Shown: piece after piece, positions 12,723 to 24,444 of the stretch
Layout: every line of letters starts with the position of its first letter
How positions within the stretch are numbered: position 1 is the first letter of the stretch
Assembly: GCA_963969595.1 (NCBI GenBank)
Contig: OZ018410.1
Location: forward strand, 40,095,413 to 40,159,412
From: Neckera pumila
Lineage: Eukaryota > Streptophyta > Bryopsida > Hypnales > Neckeraceae
Direction: 5' to 3'
DNA length: 64,000 bases
The notes under the pieces: model-generated
The model's database searches: none
Seen by the model: the letters and a program-made list of their open reading frames with translations, nothing else
What the model was told of the DNA's origin: nothing
Program-made: the position numbers and the translations under genes

Positions 12723-13633
12723 CCCTAAAGGACCATTGTCCATTTGGCGGACATTTGAGATTTTGGGTAGGTACCTATGGGCTGAATTGTTGTCTCGATG
12801 TCTTGAAACTTATATTAAAAATAGAAAAAATGATAAGCTTTGTGGGAATGTAATTTTTTTCCAATCGGTGCCCGGGTACACAAGTTATGCTCAAGTAAGC
12901 TCAAAACAGAAAAGAGAGAGCAGAAAAAAAAAATTAGCAAAATTTTTTTTTTTTAATTTGAAATTTTCCTCCCCATAGATTATATTTTTGTCTATGTGGA
13001 AAGCTTTGATTCATTCCAATTGGATTTGTATGAGAAAGTTATAGACAATCTTCGTTTTTGGAAACTTAGAGCATCTTCCTAAAAAAAATAACTTGTAAGA
13101 TTCATTTTCAAATGCAATTTGTACAATTTTTTTTTTTTAAAGTTCCACTTAGTTTAGTTTTTTTGCTAGAACAATCTCACCTTTGGAATTAGTGCATTTT
13201 AATTCCATAAAAGAGATATTAGTATTTTAAATTTTCCTTCTATCTCGTACCTACTTCTACATAACAATTTTCTTAATAATGAAATTTTTTATTTTGTTTT
13301 TTAGTAGACTCTCAACTCAGCTCTCCAATATGAAGATTTAAATCTCAAAACCTTGTAGTGCAAAAATTTAAAGTAAATAAAGTTCAAAGTCAAAAAATCT
13401 AGTCCACAATGTGCTGAAAGCTTGAAAAAGTTGTTTTTTGCACCTTAAACACAGATATCTTGCAATCTGTGCAGTCAAAAAATTTTGAATTTTTTCCACA
13501 AGTTGTCATACTAATTAGGTATATGATCCTACAATTAAATGTGGAAAAAAAATTTCAATTGTTTTACTCTTTGCTATAGAAATGACAATTTTGAGTATTT
13601 TTTGGCAGAAAAAGGGCCTTGGTCCTTTAGGGG
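12723..13633 (+). mobile_element. TTAA-type non-autonomous element, family A copy 1
   Basis: Starts ccctaaaggaccattgtcc and ends ggccttggtcctttagggg, followed by TTAA at 13634-13637; the left TTAA has decayed. 911 bp, no coding capacity. The interior is collinear with copies at 18503, 24757 and 26279. Terminal inverted repeats of about 13 bp with TTAA targets point to the piggyBac superfamily. Confidence 0.75.
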
Positions 13634-14221
13634 TTAAATTAATACAAACCCTCTTTATTTTAGGATAATTTGATATAGACCTGATTGACAATAATGGACC
13701 ATTGAATTTCATCCAATCATTTTTGCAACTCTTCTGCTTTCAATTAACCTTGAAGAGGCTATGATAGGGAAGGAAATGTAAATCAAGACCTTTTTGTAAA
13801 ATAAATTACATTAGATCTTTATACTTCCCTTCCCTATATGAATTGATTCAAAACCATGCACACACAAAATATGAAGCTTCAAGTGACAATGCTAGTCACA
13901 TTGTTGGAGAATAGAGAAAAGTTGTTTTCCCAATATACTTGAACACATTTCATTTGTTTTATGTAGCTTCTCCAAGAAGCTCTTGAAATCATTTGTAATG
14001 GCCCTAGCGCATACCAAGACTTTGGATATTAAGTTCAAGGGAATCAAAAATTTGTTTCTGCAATGTTAAAAATGTAAATAACTCTTAAATTTCGAAGAAT
14101 TATGAGTGAGTTAGAAAATGGAGGCTGCTAATTCATTTGCTAGAGATTTAATTGGAACAATCAAATCTGAAAAATTCAATTGCATACAACAATTATGTGT
14201 GTTTATACACGAGCATACTTG
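13634..14221. other. AT-rich spacer between TTAA elements
   Basis: No gene or recognised element. Confidence 0.4.
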
Positions 14222-15440
14222 CTAGTCTCTAAAAATGCTCCAAAAATGCTCCAAAAATGCCATTTCTAGTAAAAGAACCAAATTTTGGAAAAAAAACATT
14301 TTAGGACACATATAACCGTAGAATCTTGTAGTAACTAGTTTAAGAAGATGTGGAAATTTTTTTAGAAATTTTCATTGTGTAGATTGCAAGATATTAGCAT
14401 TTGAAGTGACAAAAACCCTTTTTTTGTCCCTGCAACAAATCGGGCAACCGCACTTCCCAAGGTCACATTTGTATGAAAAAATGTCCAAAATGGTTGTAAT
14501 TCTTTGGATTCATTCTTCAAGGTAAGTTGGCTACGTGCTTAAAATTTTTCAAATCATTTGGAATTGTACAGCATATAGGAGAAAAATAGTAAGTAGAAAG
14601 AAGTAAAGAATGATTCAAAATACTAAATTGTTAACAATTTAGTTATGGAATTGAAAAATCCCAATTCCAATGGTTGTAATGTTGTGATAATCAATCTACA
14701 CCTTATGTTTTAACTTTTTTTCCAAAGGTATTGAAAACTGAGTTAAAAAAAGGACTTCAAAGTTTATTTTAGAGTGGAGATTTCGTAACTACCTGCAAAT
14801 TATCCAAAACTTAAAATTCTCATAACTTTTGTCTCAAAAATCAAAATGGAATGATTCAAACATTAGAAGAGGTTTGAGGCCTCGAAAAGCCCACATGTTA
14901 TCTTGCATTCCCACACAGGAAAGCTGCTAGCTGATGTGGTCAAGAAAGTGCCACGTCATTTTTCAAAAAATAAAAATAAAAATTGGCATAAAATAATATT
15001 CAGGAGAGAAATTGTTTTTTTATTTTTTTATTTTTTTGAAAAAAAAAAATTCAGACAGCCCGTACCAAGTGTTCACAAATCTAGCCAAATTGGACAAAAG
15101 GGCCTAAAACGGTCCTCCAATGTCTTCAAATCTCTTCTAATGGCTTTCCTTATATATATAAATCTATAGAACCAATTTTAAATTTTTATTTTTCAAAAAA
15201 ATGATTCTTAAAGAAGTTTTTTTGCTGCCCAAGTTGCCCGTCGAGCAATGAAAACTACATATCAGACCATAACTTTTTAACCATGCAGTCAAAAGTTATG
15301 AAAATTATTGGGCCTTAAAGCCATTCCCTGGGAAAAATGTTGTGTGAAAACTTCAAAGAAAAAAAAAAGAAAATCTTCATTTGTAGTGAGCTGCCCGAAA
15401 TCGTTGTGTTGCCAATAAACACCATTTGGTCCTTTAGGGG
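14222..15440 (-). mobile_element. TTAA-type element, family B copy 3 (one end lost)
   Basis: In reverse orientation this matches family B copy 1 (16180-17378) along most of its length: the run with atgctccaaaaatgcc near 14240, then the gatcttgta, gcaagatatta and cgggcaaccgca blocks. The right end reads tttggtcctttagggg and is followed by TTAA at 15441-15444. The left terminus is degraded or replaced, so the start is approximate. It lacks the nested insertion seen in copy 1 and so shows the empty site. Confidence 0.65.
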
Positions 15441-15933
15441 TTAAACATTATATCTATATTTTCACCAAAATAGCTCTATATCAAAAGGGTCTACTACACT
15501 CTAAACAACTCTAATTGCTAATTATATTCTACATTCTAAAAATTCAAATATGTAGTTTGCTGAAAATTATTTGAAAATAAGTAGCAATTACTACATGATT
15601 AAAGTTACTACTATTTTCATAATTTTTCAAATAGTGTCATTTCATCCCAGTTCCATCCACTTCTGTATACATTCATTTGTTTCATTTTCTTTCATCCAAC
15701 CTTCATCTCGATTTCATCCAAATCTTCACATGAAATAAACTATATTTCTCCATAATTCGTTCAATTAGTATGATGAAGCCTAACACTATCCAAATTCTTG
15801 TACTAATAGAATTAAATTGAGTAATTTTCAGCCATTTGATTCATTAATATCCTAAATTAAATTGTTTCATCCATTCCATGAGTTCCATCCAATTTTTATG
15901 ATATTACTAGTAGCAACTTCAAATGCATATGTA

Positions 15934-16112
15934 CTCCCTCCGTCCCAAAATGATTTTCTGCTTGGACAGTTCTTTTGGTATTAAAGCTGAAAACAATGTT
16001 AATTCAACCTATTTTTTAATATTTCAAGGAAGTTGTTATCCATTCACGAAATTTTCAAGAATAAAAAGCATCATTTTTGAGCAATCGAAAGATCATTTTG
16101 GGACAGAAGGAG
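15934..16112. mobile_element. Stowaway-like MITE
   Basis: Left end ctccctccgtcccaaaatga, right end tcattttgggacagaaggag, so near-perfect terminal inverted repeats. TA at 15932-15933 and again at 16113-16114 is the two-base target duplication. The 179 bp length and the CTCCCTCCGT terminus match the classic plant Stowaway group of Tc1/mariner-derived MITEs. Confidence 0.9.
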
Positions 16113-16179
16113 TAGAAAAGAAACATAGACTGAGCTTGCAAACAAGTGGATGACTTAGAAATGTTGCCAATGAAATTAA

Positions 16180-17378
16180 CCCCTAAAGGACCAACATGCG
16201 TTTTTTGGCCATATAGAAATTTTGGGCAGGTACGTGTGACTAGAGATATCCATATTTGAGGCTGAAATTTTAATAGAAGGTGGGGGGCAAGGAATATCTT
16301 CATGTGTACCAAGTTTCATGACATTTCAAAATACGAGTCAAAAGTTGTGACCTGATATGTTACTTTTTTTCGTAACCGGGCAGTTTGGGCAGATTAGAAA
16401 AAATCATTTTTTCCGGAATTTTTTTTTTGAAATTGGTTCTCTAAATTTATGCATACTTAAAAAGCTTTGAGTCACTCCATTTCAACTAATGAGTCAAAAG
16501 TTATGAGGGTTTTTGGTTTGCGGGTAGTTATGGATTCTCTACTCTAAAAAATACTTTAAAGTCGTTTATTTAACTCAATTTTCAATATTTTTGGAAAAAA
16601 ATAAAATCCTAGGATGTACATTGATTATTACAACATTACAACCGTTGGGATTGGCATTTTAAAATTCCATGATTAAATTTTTAACAATTTAGTATTTTGA
16701 GTCATTTTCTACTTCTTTCTACTTACTATTTTTTTCCTATATGTTGCACAATTCCAAATGATGTGAAATTTTTCATGCATAAGGTGGGTACACCCAAATG
16801 CGCCACTGACCTTAAACCGCCATCTATACTCTCTGTACATCTCCAAAATCAGTTCTGTACCTATGTAGAAGAAACGCTTTTAGAACCAAACTTTGTTCCT
16901 TAATAACTTTTGCATACAGTATTCAAATGCTACGTTCTTTGGTGCGTTGGAACCTCCTTTCACTTGCCAATAAGATTGTATGAAAATCTGACCAGCCTAG
17001 TAACAGTAACTAGGCACAGTACCAATTTGTGGCGGTTTTGGGTGTGCCCACCTTATAGACAACTTGTTTAGGAAACTGAATTCAAAGAAGCACCACCTTT
17101 ATCGGCATTTTTTCATTGAAAAGTGAGCTTGCAAAGTGCAGCTGCCCGATTTTTCGCAGGATTGAAAAAATGGTTTTCAAGACTTTGAATGCTTATATCT
17201 TATGATCCACACGGTGGAATTTTCTAAAATTCTTACCACATGTTTTCAAAATATCATATTACAAGATCCTACGGTTACATGTGTCAAAAATTGTTTTTTT
17301 CCAAAAATTTGGTAGTTGTATTAGAATTGGCAGTTTTGGAGCGTTTTTGGTGATTACATAGTCATGAAACTTTAGGGG
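16180..17378 (+). mobile_element. TTAA-type element, family B copy 1 (with nested MITE)
   Basis: Begins cccctaaaggaccaacatgc and ends atgaaactttagggg, flanked by TTAA at 16176-16179 and 17379-17382. 1199 bp including a 272 bp nested insertion at 16782-17053. Matches copy 2 at 21763 except that copy 2 lacks roughly 500 bp of the middle. No coding capacity. Confidence 0.8.
16782..17053. mobile_element. TA-flanked MITE (AGGTGGG family) nested in family B
   Basis: Left end aggtgggtacacccaaatgc, right end cggttttgggtgtgcccacct, with TA on both sides. The family B copy at 14222-15440 has the same flanks without this insert, which confirms the boundaries. Related ends occur at 47035 and 50707. Probably Tc1/mariner-derived. 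Confidence 0.8.
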
Positions 17379-17454
17379 TTAATAGAAATTGTTGGAATTA
17401 GAAGGTACATTCATTGCAAGTGTTTGGATCATTGGATGAAAATGGCATAAAGAA

Positions 17455-17695
17455 GTCTACTCTTAAAGCAACCTTTTAAGAGCTAATTTCATTTGGAAGG
17501 ATGCTAAACTCCTTGAAACAATTTGCAGTATATAGTCTTGAAAGAAAAATGGAATTGGCATCTAACCCAATTGAGGCGTTTTATAGTTCGTGGACCTTTA
17601 TGAAATTAGCTACAAAAATTGAAGTTGAAACACAATGGTCATTAAAAGTGCCCCTTTTGAAATGTACATTGTTGATACATTGAAGAAAGCAAAAT
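17455..17695 (+). repeat. Dispersed repeat with an inverted partner at 24445-24690
   Basis: About 240 bp here is recognisably the reverse complement of 24445-24690. Shared blocks include the gccaattccattttc / gaaaatggaattggc segment and the aatgtacattg segment. Copies are diverged, and neither has clear termini. Could be pieces of one decayed element. Confidence 0.55.
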
Positions 17696-18245
17696 ATTAC
17701 CTCTCTGTTAGTGGTTGCTTTTAGAGCACACACAATGGTCACTAAAAATGCCCCCTCCTAAAATGTACACTAGTGTGCCTTGTGCCATTACCACAGCCAA
17801 AAAATAAATAAAATAATATTTTAATTCTAATTCATAAAAACTTCAAAATATAATAGTAACTTTCACACCATAGGTCCAAACGCCATGAAACAAAGCCTCA
17901 AAGCAAAATGTTTCTCTGTATTAGTGGTCCCTAGATTTTGGAGCACCCTTCCATAATTTTTTGTTCTTTGTTTGCAGTCTATCTGTTGTACTGTCTATTG
18001 TCAGTATTTTGGGATCATGGTCCATCCAAAATCTTGCAATGGACCACGCAATTAATAAAAGGACGGTTGTCATATAGTGAAATTTTATCAATTTGTGACA
18101 CGTGTTGGGTTACCATATTGGCCTACTAAGACAAATCCCTAGGCGTCCATATGGCATTTTGGGGGGGTTCCAAAATGCTGTCTGCAGTACCAAAAATGTC
18201 TCTCTTTTAGACACCTCACTCAATGTATGAATTAACTCATATCTC

Positions 18246-18490
18246 TACACAAAATAGTGAAACTAGGTTGCCTCACACTAATTTCTCTACAGTCTACACT
18301 AAAGACATATTTACTGCTTTTATATAGTGATGCATTCAATTTAGAGCCATGTGTATGGCATAGATTTGTGCATCAATTCAAGGCTTGTTTCAGAGAATGG
18401 CATGCGCCTCCATGTGGAACATGTATTGATCCATGAGGTAATTTATCTCAAGTAAGGCAACCTAATTGACAAGGTAACCTAATTTCACTA
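18246..18490. mobile_element. MITE of unassigned family F, copy 1
   Basis: Left end tacacaaaatagtgaaacta, right end ggtaacctaatttcacta: inverted repeats of more than 20 bp. The interior, including gagccatgtgtatggcat and ggcatgcgc, matches copy 2 at 23758-24012 throughout. The right end is a few bases short, next to the family A element at 18503. Confidence 0.7.
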
Positions 18491-18502
18491 TCCATATCTT
18501 AA

Positions 18503-19423
18503 CCCCTAAAGGACCGGTTGTCCCCTTGGGGGACAATTTGGGTTTGGGCAGGTTCCTATTGTCTCAATTATTAGAAATAAATTTTGGGATTTTTTGAGGT
18601 TGTATATTTTTGAAAGAGCTTTGTGAATACATAATTTTTATTTTCATTGATGCCCGGGAGAAAAAGTTATGGCACAATGAGTAAAAATAGAATTTGGCAG
18701 GTAGCACAAAAAAACCCACAAAAAGTCAAAATAATTTTTTTTCAATTTTTCGACTCAAAGACTATATTTCTATCTACATGTGAAGCTTAGTGTCATTCAA
18801 TTTGGACTAATAATGAGAAAGTTATGGACAATCTTAGATTTTTGGGCAATCTAAGCATCTTCTTAAGAAAATACTTATAGAATTCATTTCTGAATGCAGT
18901 TTTTAGAATTATTCAGAAAAAATTGTTAGACAAGGTTAGATTTTCTTGGTAGAACAATCTCACCATTGGAATTATTGTTATTCAATTCCGTCTAAAAGCT
19001 ATTAACAATTTAGTTTTTTCTTCAATCTTGAATCCACCTCTACTTAACAATTTTTTAATGAGTGAAAATTAAGTGATTTTTTTCCTAACTTTTTTTGGTA
19101 GATTCTCAACTCAACTAAACATATATAAGTAGAAAATCAAAATCAATAGTGCAAAAAATTTGAACTAAAAAGATTCAAAGCCAAAAAATCTAGTCAAACA
19201 AGGTGGAAAAAAACTTGTTTTCTTCACTTTAAATGCATATATCTTGCAATCTACGTGGTCAAAGTTTCTGAAATTTCTTCCACATATTCATATACTAGTC
19301 AAGTATAAGATCTTATGGTTGGATATGCAAAAAAAAACAATTTCTTAAACTCTTTTCTCTTTGCAATAGAAATAACAGTTTTGAGTGTTTTTTGGTAGGA
19401 AAACCACCTTGGTCCTTTAGGGG
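18503..19423 (+). mobile_element. TTAA-type element, family A copy 2
   Basis: Starts cccctaaaggaccggttgtc, ends ttggtcctttagggg, flanked by TTAA at 18499-18502 and 19424-19427. 921 bp, same orientation as copy 1 and collinear with it, including an internal lattice of poly-T and cattcaa/gttatggac blocks. No coding capacity. Confidence 0.85.
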
Positions 19424-19429
19424 TTAAGT

Positions 19430-19502
19430 TTGTTTGTTTTGTTTTGTATTGATTTGTTTTGTTTTGTTTTGTTTTGTTTTGTTTTGTTTTGTTTTGTTTT
19501 GT
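19430..19502. repeat. (TTTTG)n simple repeat
   Basis: Uninterrupted TTTTG units for about 50 bp after a slightly impure start. It abuts the dispersed repeat at 19540, just as (CAAAA)n/(CAAA)n arrays abut the related repeats at 35143 and 35709. Confidence 0.9.
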
Positions 19503-19539
19503 TACGTTGAGATCTCCCGAACTGTGTGTGCCGCGGCCA

Positions 19540-19835
19540 CGTGCTTAGTACCGTCGGAAAGCTCTTGGTGAGGAGGGGTGCACGGGCTTGGTTTCCTGGC
19601 GTTTGGACCTACCAAGCGGAAGTTATTGAATTTCAAAGTATTTATGGATCAAAAAATTCGAAAATATATTTTACTTTGATTTTGGTCGCGTGCTTGGTAC
19701 AGTTGGAAAGCTCTTGGCGAGGAGGGGTGGACGGGCTTTGTTTCGTGACATTTGGAATGACAAAGTGAAAGATATTGAATTTCAAAGTTTTTATTATGAA
19801 TCAATGAATTTAGAAAATTATTTTCACTATGATTT
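19540..19835 (-). repeat. Two tandem copies of a ~150-160 bp dispersed unit
   Basis: Each unit contains the core ggaaagctcttggygaggag, then cgggctt, a ggcgtttgga/gacatttgga box and ttgaatttcaaagt. The reverse complement of the same core occurs at 35143-35340 and 35709-35988, and a decayed relative at 30236-30480. All sit beside TTTTG/CAAAA simple arrays. The open frames here look like shadows of the repeat rather than genes. Confidence 0.7.
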
Positions 19836-21264
19836 TGACTGTGGCAACGGCACAGGCCACACTAGTTTTGTGTAAGTTAGAAGCAACTGAAGGTTTGGTA
19901 AAGATGGAAAGATTTTCAAGACTTCCTTTTGTTGTACTGTACTTGCAAATAATTTGGTCGTCATCCAACTGGCATTGATGGAAAGCACATTCAAATTTTA
20001 TATGAAATTGTAATACAGTATACAATAGTTTTGGTTTAGTTTTCAAAGTTCAAGTTATTTTGCTAAATAGTTCAACTAACTTATGTGGTGGGTTCAATGG
20101 GTTTGTATTTGATTGACCCTCAAACAACAAGACCTATCTATTATCAACTGAACTAAGTACTTTGCATGAAATGATCCGGTTTATGAACCAATAGGTGCAT
20201 TCTTCATTTCTGTAGTAATCTTGATAGTCATCAATTGGATACTTTTGGGGGTCTCAACGTCTTTTAGGGTAAACAAAGCAAGGATGAGATTGAGCAAGGT
20301 AATTAGGTGAAAATAACTTGATTTCTGGATAAATAAATGCATTTGGCATTTCCACAATAATTTCGGATCTATCAGTCACTTTTTAGCTTAGTAACCTTAT
20401 TGGATGAATACATTGATAGTATTGCATTTGCAAAGCATTGTTCACTAGTTGTAAGAAGGCCCATACTAAATTGAAGAGAGTCCATATATCTAAGGAAGCA
20501 ATTTCTTCCTAAAGATGAGGTGGTTTAACCTTGGAAGGACATCAACCTATAACTAAGGTAGTTACTTTTGGCCCTATAGGCTTTGTTATGGGACCATAAA
20601 TAAATAGGTTCCTAATATACACCGATACAAACTTTAGAATTATTTTTCTCTAGCCGATATGCATTGTGATGCAATAAAATAGGTGTTGCAATTATATACA
20701 CTTAGGGCATCCTCAATCCAACCGGTATTGACATTAGCCCTCCATAGAAACTTCTAACTTTTGACTAGCTCATAATTTAGAACTGAGAATTTCTATCACT
20801 GGAAGTGCATCCCAAGGTTCTTTGAATGGGTACAAGAAAACTCAAATTTAGACATTTGACAATGCTTTGACTATTTAATAATTGCAAAACTTTGGATTAC
20901 CATAATTTGCCAAGACCTTTAGAATTTGTCTTTTTAGCTAGCTTTTGAAGTGGCTTATTTTCATTGTCAAAATATCTTTAGACTGAGAATGCTTTTACCT
21001 TGTCAAATGTATTGGAATCATTGCCATTTTCAAGATACATCCACATTTTTTACCACCATGTACATAGTTGAGCATATTTTGTATAGCAAATATAGATGTC
21101 AAAATTAGATTAGAAGGGGATCATTCCAATGAATGTAGTCTCAGAAGCATTGAGTCAAAATTGAAATTGAAATCTAGAACCTTTGCAAATTGGTGAACCA
21201 AAGCCTACAAAATTTGGTCTCCCACACTATTTTGTTAATGCTATTGGTCCCATTCGTAGACAAA
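19836..21264. other. AT-rich intergenic sequence with decayed repeat ends
   Basis: No gene recognised. Contains isolated terminus-like strings such as tttaaccttggaaggac near 20523 and cttttagggtaaac near 20262 that resemble family D ends, but I could not pair them into complete elements. Confidence 0.35.
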
Positions 21265-21400
21265 GGGCCACTTTACACTACGGCCAAAGATCAAGAGTCC
21301 AATGATTTCCACCAATCAGATTTCAAGAATCTAGAAGTTTGGCCTCTAAATCTAGAAGTTTGGCCTCTAAATCCTTCACACTAGGAGGCACAGTCCAAAG
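21265..21400. mobile_element. Degenerate Tourist-like MITE
   Basis: The left half, gggccactttacactacggcc then caagagtcc and tttccaccaatca, matches the intact copy at 23322-23460. The right half is disrupted by a local duplication of agtttggcctctaaat, and no right terminus is visible. Confidence 0.5.
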
Positions 21401-21762
21401 TCCGTCGCCCTAAAAACTGCCTACATGGTAGAAAAATGCTTACATGGAGACGAACTCTTAAGGAGAGTTTGAGTTGTGCAAAAATGGAGACTCAAACTCT
21501 CTTTGAGAGTCCGTTGAATTTTTTCAGAAATTGACAAGAACTTAGTTGTGAGATTGGACTAGAAGGGTTGTTTCTACTTCCCAATGCCATACTCTTATTC
21601 CATTTATACACTTCATATTCTTTGTTTGATGATGAGAGCATGTGCTGTGATTTTTATTCCAAGGCCATTTACGGCTCTTTTTTCATGTTTTTTTAGCTTT
21701 TGCTTGAAAAAATTGCCACATGGTGAGGCTTCATGGAAAATTTCAGAAATTGGATGGATTAA

Positions 21763-22465
21763 CCCCTAAAGGACCAAAATACATTTTTTGGCTATATAGA
21801 AATTTGGGGCAGGTATGTGTAACTAGAGATATCCATATTTGAGGCTGAAATTTTAACGGAAGGTGGAAACGAGGAATATCTTACATGTATACCAAGTTTC
21901 ATGACATTTCAAAATACAAGTCAAAAGTTGTGACCTAATATGTTACTTTTTTTCATAACCGGGCAATTTGGGCAGATAATAAAAAAATCATTTTTTCCAA
22001 ATTTTTTTTTGAAATTGGTTCTCTACATTTATATATACTTAAAAAGCTTTAAGTCATTCCACTTCAATCAATGAGTCAAAAGTTATGAGGGTTTTTAATT
22101 TGCGGGCAACTATGGATTGTCTACTCTAAAAAAAACTTTAAAGTCGTTTATTTAACTCAATTTTCAATATTTTTGGGGAAAAAAAACACCTTTATCGGCA
22201 TTTTTTCATTGACAAGTGAGCTTGCAAAGTGCAGCTGCCCGGTTTTTTGCAGGTTGAAAAAATGGTTTTCAAGACTTTGAATGCTTATATCTTATGATCC
22301 ACATGGTGGAATTTTTTGAAATATTTACCACATGTTTTCAAAACATCATACTACAAGATCCTACAGTGACATGTGTCAAAAAAAATTCCAAAAATTTGGT
22401 AGTTATATTAGAAATGGCAATTTTGGAGCGTTTTTGGTGATTATATAGTCATGAAACTTTAGGGG
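21763..22465 (+). mobile_element. TTAA-type element, family B copy 2 (internally deleted)
   Basis: Starts cccctaaaggaccaaaatac, ends atgaaactttagggg, flanked by TTAA at 21759-21762 and 22466-22469. 703 bp. Both arms match copy 1 closely, but the segment equivalent to about 16600-17096 is missing. Confidence 0.85.
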
Positions 22466-22900
22466 TTAATATAGAGAGAAAAGAATAGAAGTCAAACAAA
22501 TAGTACGGAGTATAAGTTCGGACTCTGGGCTTGGTTTTTGAAGGCTTCACACCAGTTTTGTTATTTTGGGCCTTATAAGGTCCAAATGCCTCAAAAAAAA
22601 ATGGGCTGCATCAAGCTTGTATATTTTAAGACAGAATTTTTAATAAAAGGTGTGAACAAGGAATAATTATCTTTCATATGCACTAAATTTCATGACAGAA
22701 AAAATTTGAAGAAAAATTGGATGATAATGCCAAATTGATCCATTTAAAAAAAAATTATGGATGAAATTTAAATGAAACTCATCCAAATATGTGGACAAAA
22801 AGATAATTCTATCCAAAAGATAGATGAATACTAAAATATTTGGCTACATCATTTTCTTGTATGTTGCCACTTCATTACTTTTCCAAAAACCAAAAAAGAA

Positions 22901-23038
22901 AACCTTATGTCACACTGTGGCCGGCCAAAGGCTCCAATTTCTATACTTTATTGCCTATTTATTGCTCATTTCTTTGGACTCTCAACAAAATTTGACCACT
23001 CAATCCCACAACCTCATGGCCACAGTGTGAAGAGGCCC
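22901..23038. mobile_element. Tourist-like MITE, partly eroded
   Basis: Left cttatgtcacactgtggcc, right ggccacagtgtgaagaggccc: inverted repeats of about 18 bp, with the first few left bases decayed. Same terminus family as 23322-23460. Confidence 0.65.
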
Positions 23039-23321
23039 TATTAAACAACTCCTCACGATTTGCATGGAACGGCATGAAGCCCAATGCATGCAACTTCACA
23101 AGCACCCCCAGTGAAACTGAACTGAATGGAAAGTGCCGTAGCTGGAGCCTAGTCAGCAGCTTGCATACACCTGGCATGCCCGCCAGCTGGACTTGTCGAA
23201 GGACCTCCGGAACTACCCGACCACCCCAGCAGCCGTCTGTACTTGCCTTCCAAGCCACCTTTGGCATGTGCTTAAAATTTATTTGTGGCTCTTTGTAAAC
23301 CTGAGTACCGTGGGACCCTAA

Positions 23322-23460
23322 GGGCCTCTTCACACTATGGCCGTCCAAGTCAAGAGTCCGTCGTTTCCACCAATCATATTGTAGGGTCCATCAGTTCCAC
23401 CAATCATATTGCAGAGTCCCATGGCCTCTCGACTTGGATGGCCATAGTGTGAAGAGGCCC
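23322..23460. mobile_element. Tourist-like (PIF/Harbinger) MITE
   Basis: Ends gggcctcttcacactatggc and gccatagtgtgaagaggccc are near-perfect inverted repeats continuing inwards through gtccaagtc / gacttggat. TAA at 23319-23321 and 23461-23463 is the three-base target duplication of PIF/Harbinger elements. 139 bp, non-coding. Confidence 0.88.
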
Positions 23461-23503
23461 TAAATGAACAAGTCCGGGCTCTTCAGGTACGGCAACCATT
23501 TAA

Positions 23504-24389
23504 CCCCCAAATCAATCTAAGGCACCTAAATGTGGTGTCAAGGAAACTTCAAAGTTAAATAAAACCTTACCAAATTGCTATTTTTAGTAGTTTATAAACT
23601 TTGAAAGATTTCTTTCTGAAGTCTAGTTTTAGCATCAAAAATCCGATTTTGAAAATGAATGATCATGATTTTTCTATTCAAGATTTTGTGCAAAGGTACC
23701 CATTGCAATCTTGATTTTTTGTAGTGTTGAGGGCTCTTGGAAATGAGTCTCAAATACACTATACAAAATAGTGAAATTAGGTTGCCCCACAGTAATTTCT
23801 CGACAGTCGACACTATAGAAAGATTCACTGTTTTTGTTCAATGATGCATTCAATTCAGAGCCATGTGTATGGCATAAATTGTACACCAATTCAAGGCTTG
23901 GTTTAGAAAGTGGCATGCGCTTCCATGTAGAACAAGTTTTGATCGATGAGTAATTTATCTCAAATAAGGAAACCTAATTGACAAGGCAACCTAATTTCAC
24001 CACTTTGTGTAGATCTTGGAGAAAAAATCACACTGGAAATTCATTTAAAAAAATTGTAGAGTAGATTTTGAGAAATCATAAATTGATTGGGGTTATTTGT
24101 TAGGCCCTTCAACCTTACATTTTTTTGGTCTTGAATTTTTTAGATTTGACATGCAAATAAAGACTCAAAGATTTTCATAGTTTAACACCCTGATGATCAA
24201 ACATTATAATCTTTCAATCCTGAAATGATGTTGTTGTGTTTTCTTTTCCTATGTAATCTCTAAAATGTCTAGTTTGAATTTGTACGGCTGCAATTAAAAG
24301 AAAATTGATTTGGCTTATCAAAATGTTGGCTTTTTGTTCAATTTAGAGCAATTATAAGAGGCTTAAAACAAGCCTTGGGCATTTAGGGG
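23504..24389. mobile_element. Possible TTAA-type element, family E
   Basis: TTAA at 23500-23503 then cccccaaatcaatctaaggc; the far end gccttgggcatttagggg is followed by TTAA at 24390-24393. Reverse-complemented, the right end reads CCCCTAAATGCCCAAGGC, so about 9 bp pair well. 886 bp including the nested family F MITE. Single copy here, so less certain than A or B. Confidence 0.5.
23758..24012. mobile_element. MITE of unassigned family F, copy 2
   Basis: Ends acaaaatagtgaaattaggt and acctaatttcaccactttgt form inverted repeats of about 25 bp. The interior is collinear with copy 1 at 18246-18490. Length about 255 bp. The superfamily is unclear because I cannot define a target duplication. Confidence 0.7.
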
Positions 24390-24444
24390 TTAAGGTAGGG
24401 TGCTCTAAAAGGGACACTGCTCAAAAATCAGCTGCTAGCATAGA

